This document shows, piece after piece, positions 1 to 8,828 of a stretch of 61,974 bases of DNA. Numbering within the stretch: the first letter of the stretch is position 1; every line of letters begins with the position of its first letter. Under the pieces are notes generated by a model. The model searched no databases. It was not told the DNA's origin and saw only the letters and a list, made by a program, of their open reading frames with translations. The translations under genes were made by a program, and so were the position numbers. The stretch comes from an uncultured Acholeplasmatales bacterium (lineage in GTDB: Bacteria; Bacillota_I; Bacilli_A; Acholeplasmatales; Anaeroplasmataceae). The stretch spans positions 1 through 61,974 of the forward strand of contig CALUXI010000010.1 in the NCBI GenBank assembly GCA_944324705.1. The letters are read 5' to 3'.

Positions 1-397
1 GTGTTGGATTTAATAAATATATATTTTATATAGAAAATTATTTAATTACTACTTGATTTTTCTTATCTAATTTTATTGCATTTATTATTAAATTTTTAGG
101 AATTAATTTTATATAAATAGAGGACTTATCGGCTGTATTAACCGGTTTTTACGTTTTTAAAATTTGTGAATTTTTTGTGATTTTAAAATGTTATTTAATG
201 CTTTTTTGTTATTTTTTAGCTAAAAAATACATGTTTTTGCTATTATTTTACCAAAGATAAAATTATAATTTTTTATGAAAAAATAAAAAAATTAGTGAAA
301 ATATAGCTTCTTCAAAATTTAAAAGCACCTTTCACTAATTTAATTAGAAAATTATTCGTTTTAACCTTTATTCACCATAAAGTTAATCTTTAAAACA
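1..397. other. Gene-free AT-rich flank
   Basis: I see no convincing coding sequence here; it is very AT-rich with frequent stops in all frames. The only structure I can support is the inverted repeat at 289-341, listed separately as a terminator for the minus-strand tRNA. Confidence 0.5.
281..341 (-). terminator. Terminator downstream of tRNA-Arg
   Basis: A perfect 12-bp inverted repeat (AAATTAGTGAAA at 289-300, TTTCACTAATTT at 330-341) encloses a 29-nt loop. Read on the minus strand it is followed by a T-rich tail (complement of the A run at 281-290), so it probably ends the tRNA-Arg transcript. Confidence 0.6.
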
Positions 398-474
<77 letters not shown>

Positions 475-668
475 AACTCAATGCGCTCATTTATTATATA
501 ATAAATATAATAAAAAGTAAATAAGAAATTTTAGATTTTTATTTTTAGTTAATTCTAAAAGTAAATTTCTTTATTTATAAATATATTAATTAATAACATA
601 TGATAACAAATTTATAAAAATATTGCTAAAGAAACAATAGTTTTATATAATATATAAGGTGATTAGAA

Positions 669-1421
669 ATGGAATTAAAACAACAACAAGAAGAATTAGC
701 AGGTATATTATTTAGCATTGATAAAATACTTAAACGTAATTTACATATTCAAACTAAAGTATCTAAAGAATTACAAAAACATTTAATGGAAAATATATCT
801 AGTACAATTAATATTAATCTATTTAACAATATTATTAAGTTACAAACCGAGGGAAAAACTAAAGAAGAAATAATTAATAGTTTAAAACCATTAAAAGCTA
901 ATTTCGCTAGACAAATTAGAAGTTTTAATAATCAATTAAGAATGGCAAATGATATTGAAATAACAGATAAAAAATATAGTTTAGAAGAAATTAATGATTT
1001 TGAAACAGATTATTCATTATTAGTTAGAACATCTCATCCTTTAGTTGTAGTTTCAACTGATCAAATTAATGTAACTACTTTTAATATGTTAAGACAATTT
1101 TTTATGATTAATAATATTGATGGTTTTAAAAAATTACAGGAAGAACATCCTATTGTAAATCATGAAATTAAAGATGTAGAAGCAGCTTCTAAACAATTAG
1201 ATAAAACTATTAATGTCTATAAAGAGCAATTGAATAAATTAGAAACTGTAGATGATCCTAAATTCAAAAAAATGGAAGAAATTATTAATGATGAAACATT
1301 ATTAGCAAGAGAAGAAACAGCTTTAAGACAACAAAATTATAAATTAAAAGAACAATTAAATAACTTGAAAAAGAAAATGACAGAATTATATCCGGATGGA
1401 TATACTGATTTATTAAAGTAA
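669..1421 (+). CDS. Conserved-looking coiled-coil protein of unknown function
   Basis: I do not recognise this 250-residue protein. It is soluble (no signal peptide or membrane segment), rich in Lys, Glu, Asn and Gln, and predicted largely helical. The last 70 residues look like a coiled coil with Leu/Glu/Lys heptads. ATG 669 follows an AAGGTGAT ribosome-binding site, and TTGCTA-N17-TATAAT (623-651) is a plausible promoter giving a very short leader. Its 3' end overlaps that of convergent recU by 9 bp and no terminator lies between them, so the two transcripts may overlap. A cytoskeletal or nucleoid-associated role would be speculation. Confidence 0.8.
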   Translation: MELKQQQEELAGILFSIDKILKRNLHIQTKVSKELQKHLMENISSTININLFNNIIKLQTEGKTKEEIINSLKPLKANFARQIRSFNNQLRMANDIEITDKKYSLEEINDFETDYSLLVRTSHPLVVVSTDQINVTTFNMLRQFFMINNIDGFKKLQEEHPIVNHEIKDVEAASKQLDKTINVYKEQLNKLETVDDPKFKKMEEIINDETLLAREETALRQQNYKLKEQLNNLKKKMTELYPDGYTDLLK

Positions 1422-2024
1422 TTTTCCTTTAATTAAATTAATATCATTTTCTAAATAATAATCAATAGCTTTTAGATAATCTAAACGTGGATTGTAGCCT
1501 TCTTTAATTAGAAGGCTTTTTTCTTTTAATTCATTATAAGTAATAGATTTACGATCTCCATTTAACATTCTTTCCCAAAATATTTTTAAGTTCATGATAG
1601 GTAATAAAAATGTTTCATTAGTATGGTTCCAGCTAATAATTAAAAAACCAATTCCACCATGTTTATAAATATTAAGTAGATGATTATATTGATGCGGATG
1701 AATATTAGCTAGAGGAAAGGCCGTTTTATTGTGATTTTCCTTAGCTTCAAAGTCAATATAAAAACCTTTATATACACCATTATAATCTGTAGTAGAAGGA
1801 GTTTTATAATAAGCTTCAGTTATTACAGCTTTACTGCGCATTGGATAATCTACTTTAACTATTTGAACAGGAGTAGGTTTTTTATAAATTGCAGCCTTGT
1901 TAGCATTTAAATAAAAAGTATTAGATTCATTAATTGCTGTTTCTAATTGCATACCTAAATTAGCTTTATTAACATATTGATTATTATTAGTTTTTTTTAT
2001 TGGAAAATTCACTTTAATCACCAT
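1413..2024 (-). CDS. recU: Holliday junction resolvase RecU
   Basis: RecU is the Firmicutes Holliday-junction resolvase, cutting four-way junctions during recombinational repair and chromosome segregation. The 203 residues match the family length. The N-terminal NLGM segment, the KKPTPVQIVKVDYP block and the STTDYNG...DFEAKE block are hallmarks; the metal-binding catalytic residues are probably D80, E93 and K95. In Bacillus recU sits beside a class A penicillin-binding protein gene; here it stands alone, facing an unknown coiled-coil gene with a 9-bp 3' overlap. The family assignment is secure. Confidence 0.95.
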   Translation of the reverse strand: MVIKVNFPIKKTNNNQYVNKANLGMQLETAINESNTFYLNANKAAIYKKPTPVQIVKVDYPMRSKAVITEAYYKTPSTTDYNGVYKGFYIDFEAKENHNKTAFPLANIHPHQYNHLLNIYKHGGIGFLIISWNHTNETFLLPIMNLKIFWERMLNGDRKSITYNELKEKSLLIKEGYNPRLDYLKAIDYYLENDINLIKGKLL

Positions 2025-2153
2025 ACTAATTATATATTATTAAGTTAAAAATAGAAATAATTGGTTAAAAATATAGCGTTTTCATATAATATTTGTCTAA
2101 AAATGATTTAATTTTTTAAGATATTTGCTATAATATTTTTGGAGGTAAAAGAA

Positions 2154-2477
2154 ATGGCAGATAAAGTTAAAAAATGTAAGGTTGCTTTCAACATTAATGC
2201 ATGTCCATGTCATAATAAAGTTTATGTATGTGGTAATTTAGCTGAATTAGGTGAATGGGATGCAACTAAAGCAGTAGAATTAAAATATGATGAAGAAGCT
2301 AAATGCTATACTTGTTCTAAAATGTTACCTGAAGGGGCCAATGTAGAATATAAAGTATTAGCTAGCAAAGATTGGGCCAATGTAGAATGTGGTGCATATC
2401 AATGTGAAGTAGCTAACCATGTATTTGTTGTAGCTAAAGGTCATGTTGAAGTTGCTACTGTTGAAAACTTTAAATAA
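2154..2477 (+). CDS. Free-standing CBM20-like carbohydrate-binding protein
   Basis: This 107-residue protein is one CBM20/starch-binding-like beta-sandwich domain. The VYVCGNLAELGEWDATKAVEL stretch has the family's typical N-x-xLGxWD motif with the Trp that contacts glucans. ATG 2154 is chosen over an upstream in-frame TTG because GGAGG at 2141-2145 is ideally placed for it. TATAAT at 2129-2134 gives a short leader. There is no signal peptide, so it should be cytosolic. It carries eight cysteines, unusual for this family and for a cytosolic protein of this size. CBM20 domains are normally appended to amylases; a solo copy could bind glycogen or act as an adaptor. Function is not established. 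Confidence 0.75.
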   Translation: MADKVKKCKVAFNINACPCHNKVYVCGNLAELGEWDATKAVELKYDEEAKCYTCSKMLPEGANVEYKVLASKDWANVECGAYQCEVANHVFVVAKGHVEVATVENFK

Positions 2478-2478
2478 T

Positions 2479-2502
2479 AAAGGACTCTAGGAGTCTTTTT
2501 TT
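2479..2502 (+). terminator. Rho-independent terminator
   Basis: AAAGGACTC, loop TAG, then GAGTCTTTT (one G-U pair) followed by Ts, directly after the CBM20-like gene. Confidence 0.8.
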
Positions 2503-2569
2503 ATTGCATATTATTTATTTTTTTTATATAATATTTGTGAAATAAAGCGATTAATAGAGGAGTGATTTT

Positions 2570-4264
2570 ATGAGTCAAGTTTTATTTTATGCCTTGGGTG
2601 GCTTACAAGAAGATGGGAAAAATTTATACTGTGTTGAAGTTGATAAAAAAATTTTTATTTTAGATGCAGGATCAAAAGTGCCACCTAGTGATTTGCGTGG
2701 TGTTGATATAATTGTTCCTAATATTAATCATTTAATAGCAAATAAAGATCGAATTGTTGGGCTTTTCTTGACACATGCACATGATGAGCATATAGGTTCA
2801 GTTTATCAAATTATTAAATATATAAATTGCAAGATTTATGCTTCAAATTTTACAATGGTTGTTTTAAAAGATAAATTAGAAAAAGAAGGTATTACTTATA
2901 ATCCGCAAAATTTAATAACGGTTAGATCACGTTCAACCTTAGAATTTGATAATATTAAAGTTCGTTTCTTTGAATTAGCTCATAATTTACCTGATTGTTG
3001 TGGTATTGATATCCAAACTATTGATGGCAATATTATTTATACAGGTAATTATAATTTTGATCAAAATGCTAAAGTTGATTATGCAGCTATGTTTAGAAAT
3101 CTTGCTGTATTTTCTAAGGAAAAAGTTTTAGCTTTACTAACAGAATCTCTAGGTGCTATTAATGCTTCTAATCGTGGTACTATTTTAGAGTTTAAAACAA
3201 GAATGAATTCAATTTTAACATCTGCCCCTAGTAGAGTTATCTTTAGTTTATACTCATCAGATATTTTACGTATTCAACAAATTATAAATATTGCTATTGA
3301 TAATAAGAAAAAAGTAGCATTAATTGGTAAAAAGACACAAAGATTATTAGCAAAAGCTATCGAACTTGGTTATTTAAATATACCGGAACAATATAATGTT
3401 AATTTACGTTATATCGATGAAAATAATGATAACAATGATAAAGATTTAGTAGTTTTAGTAACCGGAGAACGTCATGAACCATTCTTTATGTTACAAAGAA
3501 TGTCAAAAAAGATTGATAGATTAATTCATATGGAAAAGACAGACACTGTTGTTGTCTTAACAAATCCAGTTTTAGGAACTGAAAAAATGTCTGCTAGAAC
3601 CTTAGATATAATTTATAAAGTTACTAGTAAAGTTCATGTATTTAAACCGGATTTATTACCACCTGTTAATGCATCAAGAGAAGAAATTAAACAAATGATA
3701 AATATTTTAAAACCTAAATATATCATTCCGGTTATTGGGGAATATAGACATTTAGATGCTTGTTTAGTTGTGGCAGATTGTGTTGGTTATACAAGACAAA
3801 ATACTATTTTGTTAGATACTGGTGATATTTGTGAATTTAATAACGGCAAATATGTCGGTATTACTGGTAGTGTTGAAGTTGGTGAGGTTATGTTAGATGG
3901 TAAGGCCTTAAGTAATATTGGTGATGTTGTAATGCATGATAGAGAATTATTAGCTAAAGATGGGGTAGTTATAATTTCAGCAAACATTAATCCTAAGACC
4001 AAAAAGGTTATAATTGGGCCAGAAATCACTTCTAAAGGTTTTATGTTTGATACTGAGGAAATGAATGTTACAAATCTAATAATTGAAGGATTTAATAATG
4101 TTTCAGAAACTTATTTAAATCAAAAGTTTATTAATTGGTCTGAATATAAAAATGACTTAAGAAGTGAAATAGCATCTAGTATATTTAAAAATACTAAAAG
4201 AAGCCCAATCATTATTCCTGTATTAATTTCTACTGACCCAGATATTATAAATAATAAAAATTAG
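2570..4264 (+). CDS. RNase J-family protein (degenerate active site, J2-like)
   Basis: The 564 residues follow RNase J architecture: metallo-beta-lactamase core, beta-CASP insertion and C-terminal domain (NPKTKKVIIGPEITSKGF). RNase J enzymes process and degrade RNA from the 5' end. Several metal or catalytic positions are altered. The HxHxDH motif reads HAHDEH (69-74, Asp to Glu). The Asp of the TGDFKFD motif is Asn160. The conserved His of the GHAS motif reads Asn367, and the His of PVHGEYR is Ile389. Motif III His (AHNLPD, H138) remains. This suggests a structural or regulatory paralogue comparable to RNase J2, with an active RNase J expected elsewhere. RBS GAGGAG precedes ATG 2570. Confidence 0.85.
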   Translation: MSQVLFYALGGLQEDGKNLYCVEVDKKIFILDAGSKVPPSDLRGVDIIVPNINHLIANKDRIVGLFLTHAHDEHIGSVYQIIKYINCKIYASNFTMVVLKDKLEKEGITYNPQNLITVRSRSTLEFDNIKVRFFELAHNLPDCCGIDIQTIDGNIIYTGNYNFDQNAKVDYAAMFRNLAVFSKEKVLALLTESLGAINASNRGTILEFKTRMNSILTSAPSRVIFSLYSSDILRIQQIINIAIDNKKKVALIGKKTQRLLAKAIELGYLNIPEQYNVNLRYIDENNDNNDKDLVVLVTGERHEPFFMLQRMSKKIDRLIHMEKTDTVVVLTNPVLGTEKMSARTLDIIYKVTSKVHVFKPDLLPPVNASREEIKQMINILKPKYIIPVIGEYRHLDACLVVADCVGYTRQNTILLDTGDICEFNNGKYVGITGSVEVGEVMLDGKALSNIGDVVMHDRELLAKDGVVIISANINPKTKKVIIGPEITSKGFMFDTEEMNVTNLIIEGFNNVSETYLNQKFINWSEYKNDLRSEIASSIFKNTKRSPIIIPVLISTDPDIINNKN

Positions 4265-4270
4265 TATTAG

Positions 4271-4300
4271 ATACCTAAAATGCATTTTTAGGTATTTTTT
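4271..4300 (+). terminator. Terminator of the RNase J-like gene
   Basis: ATACCTAAAA/TTTTAGGTAT hairpin followed by a T run. Confidence 0.85.
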
Positions 4301-4314
4301 AATTGTTTAAACAT

Positions 4315-4338
4315 TAAAAAAAGAAGACTAAATCTTCT
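4315..4338 (-). terminator. Terminator of rarA
   Basis: On the minus strand AGAAGA-TTTAG-TCTTCT is followed by seven Ts. The hairpin overlaps the rarA stop codon. Together with the plus-strand hairpin at 4271-4300 it separates two convergent genes. Confidence 0.8.
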
Positions 4339-5554
4339 AATTTTTTAATATATTATTTAATTTACTAACATATTCTTTTAAGGCTAACTCATATTTACTA
4401 TTACCTTTAGGTTTAAAATAAGTATGAGTTTTAATTTCATCTGGCAAATATTGTTGTTTAACAAAATCATGAGGGAAATCATGAGGATATAAATATTTAG
4501 CCCCGCCTTTGATTTCTTTATTTAAAATATGGTGTGGTATTTGTTTAGATTTTAAATTTGCTAAATCAGCAACTGCCTCATCATAAGCTAAATAACTAGC
4601 ATTAGATTTAGGACTAGAAGCTAAATTAACGACAGCAAAACTTAAAGGGATTCTAGCTTCCGGTAAACCAACTTTAAGAGCTGTTTCGCAAGCTGCTAAA
4701 ACCTGTGGGCCTACTTGAGGATTACCAAAACCAATATCTTCATAAGCCGAAATAAGAAGACGTCTAGTTACCATTTCTAAATCTTCACAAGCTAAAAAAC
4801 GGGCTAAATAATGAAGACTAGCATCAACATCTGAACCTCTAATAGATTTAATCATAGCAGATAAAATATCATAGTAATTTTCCCCTTTACCATCAACAGC
4901 AATAGTCTTTATGCCAATTACATCTTTAACATGTTCTAAATCTCTTTCATTTTCATCAATTAAAGAAGTAGCTTCTAACATATTTAAGGCAGTTCTTACT
5001 TCTAAACTAGAAGCAGTAGAAATATATTTATAGACATTTTCATCTTTAATTAAAATATTTTCCTTATTAGCGGCATTTTTTAATAATTTAATTAAATCAT
5101 TTTCCGTTAGTTCATGCATCTTATAAATGTGTAATCTTGATCTAATAGCTGGGTTAATAACTCGATAAGGATTTTCGGTAGTTAGCCCAATTATAATTAG
5201 ACTTCCATCTTCAAGAAAAGGTAAGAGGTAATCCTGTATATCTTTTTTCATTCTATGAATTTCATCAATTATAAGTATTACAAAATCATAATAATTACGA
5301 GCTTCAATAATACCTTTTAAATTAGCTTTATTATCAGTAGAAGCATTAAAAGTAAAACAATTATTTTTATATAAATCTTTAATTAAATAGGCAATAGTAG
5401 TTTTTCCACTACCGGCAGGGCCGTATAAAATAAAAGAAAAAAGTTTTTCTTTTTTGAGCATAGTAGTAATAATTCCGTTTTCACCTACTAAGTGGTCTTG
5501 ACCTACAACCTCATTAAATGTTTTAGGTCGCATGCGATAAGCTAATGGTTGCAT
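4337..5554 (-). CDS. rarA: Replication-associated recombination protein RarA/MgsA
   Basis: RarA is a clamp-loader-like AAA+ ATPase that acts at stalled replication forks and on single-stranded DNA. The 405 residues contain Walker A (GPAGSGKTT, 45-53), Walker B (LIIDEIHR), sensor 1 (GLTTENP) and an arginine-finger segment (IRSRLHIY), then the MgsA tetramerisation domain with its SDVDASLHYLARFLA and YDFPHDF-like signatures. The gene is divergent from apt with about 90 bp between. AGGAGG lies upstream of the ATG. Full length and clearly functional. Confidence 0.95.
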   Translation of the reverse strand: MQPLAYRMRPKTFNEVVGQDHLVGENGIITTMLKKEKLFSFILYGPAGSGKTTIAYLIKDLYKNNCFTFNASTDNKANLKGIIEARNYYDFVILIIDEIHRMKKDIQDYLLPFLEDGSLIIIGLTTENPYRVINPAIRSRLHIYKMHELTENDLIKLLKNAANKENILIKDENVYKYISTASSLEVRTALNMLEATSLIDENERDLEHVKDVIGIKTIAVDGKGENYYDILSAMIKSIRGSDVDASLHYLARFLACEDLEMVTRRLLISAYEDIGFGNPQVGPQVLAACETALKVGLPEARIPLSFAVVNLASSPKSNASYLAYDEAVADLANLKSKQIPHHILNKEIKGGAKYLYPHDFPHDFVKQQYLPDEIKTHTYFKPKGNSKYELALKEYVSKLNNILKN

Positions 5555-5643
5555 AATTTTTAGCCTCCTTACAACAAAATTATAGCATATTTTATTTATT
5601 ATTTAAATCTAATGTGTTATAATTTGAAAAAGGAGTTGTAATA

Positions 5644-6168
5644 ATGAATTTAGAAAAATTTATCGCTAAAATACCAAATTTTCCTAAACAAGGAATAGTT
5701 TTTTTAGATATTACACCATTATTAGAAAATAAAGATGCCTTTAAAGAAGCTACAAACATTTTAAAAGATTACGCAATTAGTAAGGGAGCTAATAAAATTG
5801 TAAGTCCGGAAGCTAGAGGATTTATGGTTGGGGCTCCGGTTAGTGTAGTAGCTAATATGGGGTTTGTCCCTGTTAGAAAACCTGGCAAATTACCCCGTGA
5901 ACAAGTAAGTTGTGCATATGATTTAGAATATGGTTCAAACACTTTAACAATGCATAAAGATGCGATTAAAAAAGGTGATAAAGTAGTCATTATTGATGAC
6001 TTACTAGCTACGGGGGGAACAGTTAAGGCTGCTATTAAATTAGTTGAAGAATTAGGTGGCGAAGTAGTAGGCTGTGCCTTCTTAATTGAACTTATAGATT
6101 TACCAGGCAAAGAATTACTTAAAGATTATGACATTTATTCCTTAATGCAATTTAAAGAAGAAATTTAA
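5644..6168 (+). CDS. apt: Adenine phosphoribosyltransferase
   Basis: Apt converts adenine and PRPP to AMP plus pyrophosphate in purine salvage. The 174 residues match the family. The N-terminal FPKQGIVFLDITPLL block, the EARGF and RKPGKLPRE segments and the PRPP-binding loop VVIIDDLLATGGT (114-126) are all intact. Only 15 bp separate it from rel, the conserved apt-rel-dtd order of Firmicutes, which links purine salvage with ppGpp metabolism. TATAAT lies about 25 bp upstream and AAAGGAG is the RBS. Confidence 0.97.
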   Translation: MNLEKFIAKIPNFPKQGIVFLDITPLLENKDAFKEATNILKDYAISKGANKIVSPEARGFMVGAPVSVVANMGFVPVRKPGKLPREQVSCAYDLEYGSNTLTMHKDAIKKGDKVVIIDDLLATGGTVKAAIKLVEELGGEVVGCAFLIELIDLPGKELLKDYDIYSLMQFKEEI

Positions 6169-6183
6169 AAAGGAGGTTGGATT

Positions 6184-8373
6184 ATGGATAACGTTTGTTA
6201 CAACGATTTATTAGAAAAAGTCAAAACATATATTCATAATCCAAAAGATTTAGAAAGAATATATGAAGCTTATAAGTTTGCTGATTTAAAACATAAAAAC
6301 CAAATGCGAAAATCAGGTGATCCTTATATTACCCATCCATTGCATGTAGCCATTATTTTAGCTGAATTACATGTAGGTCCGGACACTATTATTGCAGGCT
6401 TACTACATGATGTAGTTGAAGATACTGATGTTGTTTTAAATGAAATTAAAGATAAATTTGGTCCTGATGTTGCGGGAATGGTTGACGGAGTCACTAAATT
6501 AACTAAGATGAAATTTGCTTCCTTAGAACAAAAACAAGCAGAAAATCATCAAAAAATGCTATTAGCTATGGGGAAAGATATTAGAGTAATTGTTGTTAAA
6601 TTAGCTGATAGATTGCATAATATTAGAACAATTGATGCTCAAAATCCTGAAAAAAGAGAAAGAATTTGTAAAGAAACATTAGAGATATATGCTCCATTAG
6701 CTCATCGTCTAGGTATGTTTAAAATTAAAGCTGAACTTGAAGATAGAAGTTTACGCTATACAGATCCAATCATGTTTAAAAAGATTGAAGAAGATATATC
6801 TTCAACAAATTCAGCACGTTTAGAAAATATCGATCATATTATTGTAGAAATTAAAGATTACCTAAAGACAGAAGGTGTCAATGATTTTGAAATTAAAGGT
6901 AGAGTAAAAAATATTTATTCTATTTATAAAAAAATGATTAATCAACATAAAGAGTTTGAGGACATTTATGATGTTTTAGCTATTAGAATAATAGTTGACA
7001 CAATAGATAATTGTTACCGTGTTTTAGGTTTGATTCATGCTAAATATACTCCAGTTCCTAAACGATTTAAAGATTATATAGCAGTCCCTAAACCTAATAT
7101 GTATCAAAGTTTACATACGACTGTAATTTCGGGGGCAGGTTTAACATTTGAAGTTCAAATTAGAACTAAAGAAATGGATCAAATTGCCGAACTTGGTATC
7201 GCTGCTCACTGGGCATATAAAGAAAATGTTACTTATTCAAAAGAAAAAGAACAATTTGAAATTGCTCAAAAATTAAAATGGTATGCTGATTTATTACAAT
7301 TTAATGAAGAAGATAAAGATGAATCTGATCCAAAAACTTTTGTTGATAGTATTAGAAAAGATATCTTAACAACATCTGTTTATGTCTATACCCCAACAGG
7401 TGATGTCATAGACTTGCCTAAGGGTGCGACCCCAATTGATTTAGCTTATAAGATTCATACTGAACTTGGTAACACGATGATTGGGGCTTTAGTCAATAAA
7501 AAGATTGTTCCTTTAGATTATGAGTTACAAAATGGGGATATTGTTTCAATTAGAACAAATAAAAATTCCCAAGGTCCTAGTGCGAGTTGGCTTAAGATTG
7601 CTAAAACTACTCATGCAAGACATAAAATAAAATCATTTTTAAACAAACAAAATAAAGATATTTTGCTTGAATCAGGTAAAAGACAATTAGAAGAAGAATT
7701 CCAAAGTCAAAGAATTTATAATTATGAATTAAAAGATGAATTTGTCTTAAAGAATTTTGGTAAAAACAATATTGAAACTGTAACCGACTTATATATTGAA
7801 ATTGGTAAAGGTACCATTTCAGAAAAAACAGTCGTTATGAAATATATAGGTGAAGTTAAACGGGATAGAGAAACAATTATCCAACAATCTATTGCTAAGT
7901 TTAATAGAGGTCAAAAACATATTTCCGAAACTGGGGTTATTGTAGATGGTTTAACTAATCCCCAAATTAAGCTCGCTGTTTGTTGTTACCCAATCCCAGG
8001 GGACCCGATTGTAGGTTATATAACTAAGGGTACAGGTATTGTAGTTCATCACCAAAATTGTAAGAATTTAGCTAATTTGCAAAAAGAAAGATTAATTAAT
8101 TTAACTTGGGCGGATAATATTAACCGAAAATATCCTTTGGCTTTAAAGATTCTAGCTAAAACTAATAATCAATTATTAGCTGATGTTATGAATACTTTAT
8201 CTACTTTAAATATTAATGTTTCTAGTTTAAATGTTAAAAATAACTTAAATTTAGAAACCATTATTAAAATTAAAATTTTAGTAACTGATATAGAAGAATT
8301 AGATAAAGTATTAGTTAATTTATACAAGATACCAGCTGTAAATGAAATAAGAAGGGAAAATTTATGCGCTTAG
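6184..8373 (+). CDS. relA: Bifunctional (p)ppGpp synthetase/hydrolase Rel
   Basis: This 729-residue RelA/SpoT homologue makes and degrades the stringent-response alarmone. The HD hydrolase domain is intact (H51, H75-D76 in LLHDVVEDT, and KLADRLHN). The synthetase domain has GRVKNIYSIYKKM and the RFKD motif (294-297), the RxKD charge signature of bifunctional enzymes. A TGS domain (about 398-460), a Cys-containing conserved region (KLAVCCYPIPGD) and a C-terminal ACT domain (about 655-725) complete it. RBS AAAGGAGG precedes ATG 6184. The end overlaps dtd by 10 bp, suggesting translational coupling. Confidence 0.97.
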   Translation: MDNVCYNDLLEKVKTYIHNPKDLERIYEAYKFADLKHKNQMRKSGDPYITHPLHVAIILAELHVGPDTIIAGLLHDVVEDTDVVLNEIKDKFGPDVAGMVDGVTKLTKMKFASLEQKQAENHQKMLLAMGKDIRVIVVKLADRLHNIRTIDAQNPEKRERICKETLEIYAPLAHRLGMFKIKAELEDRSLRYTDPIMFKKIEEDISSTNSARLENIDHIIVEIKDYLKTEGVNDFEIKGRVKNIYSIYKKMINQHKEFEDIYDVLAIRIIVDTIDNCYRVLGLIHAKYTPVPKRFKDYIAVPKPNMYQSLHTTVISGAGLTFEVQIRTKEMDQIAELGIAAHWAYKENVTYSKEKEQFEIAQKLKWYADLLQFNEEDKDESDPKTFVDSIRKDILTTSVYVYTPTGDVIDLPKGATPIDLAYKIHTELGNTMIGALVNKKIVPLDYELQNGDIVSIRTNKNSQGPSASWLKIAKTTHARHKIKSFLNKQNKDILLESGKRQLEEEFQSQRIYNYELKDEFVLKNFGKNNIETVTDLYIEIGKGTISEKTVVMKYIGEVKRDRETIIQQSIAKFNRGQKHISETGVIVDGLTNPQIKLAVCCYPIPGDPIVGYITKGTGIVVHHQNCKNLANLQKERLINLTWADNINRKYPLALKILAKTNNQLLADVMNTLSTLNINVSSLNVKNNLNLETIIKIKILVTDIEELDKVLVNLYKIPAVNEIRRENLCA

Positions 8374-8828
8374 TTTTACAAAGAGTAAATAATGCTAAAT
8401 GTATTATTGATAATAAAGTATATAGTGAAATAGATGAAGGACTTTTAATCTTTATTGGCTTTACTGAAGGTGATAGTTTAGATCTTTTCCCTTATTTTTA
8501 TAAAAAAATAACAAATATGCGGATATTTAGTGATAAATTTTCAAAATTAAACTTATCAATTCAAGATATTCATGGTAAAATATTGTTAATAAGTCAATTT
8601 ACTTTATATGCTTGGCCTTATAATGGTAATAGACCATCTTTTACAAAAGCTTTAGCTTATGAAAAAGCTAATGAATTATATTTAAAATTTGCTGAAGGTT
8701 TAGGCCAAATCGTAGAAACTAAATGTGGGGTATTTGGGGCTGACATGAAAATTGAATTACAAAATGATGGTCCGGTGACTATCTTACTAGATTCAAATGA
8801 TATTAAGGAGGTTAATCATGGAAAATAA
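8364..8828 (+). CDS. dtd: D-aminoacyl-tRNA deacylase
   Basis: Dtd hydrolyses D-aminoacyl-tRNAs (and mischarged glycyl-tRNA-Ala), protecting translation fidelity. The 154 residues start with the family's MRLVLQRV. They contain the SQFTLYA segment (77-83), the GNRPSF loop and NDGPVT, whose cis-GlyPro-containing region gates chirality. The gene overlaps the end of rel by 10 bp and the next gene's start by 11 bp, so the operon is tightly coupled. Confidence 0.95.
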   Translation: MRLVLQRVNNAKCIIDNKVYSEIDEGLLIFIGFTEGDSLDLFPYFYKKITNMRIFSDKFSKLNLSIQDIHGKILLISQFTLYAWPYNGNRPSFTKALAYEKANELYLKFAEGLGQIVETKCGVFGADMKIELQNDGPVTILLDSNDIKEVNHGK

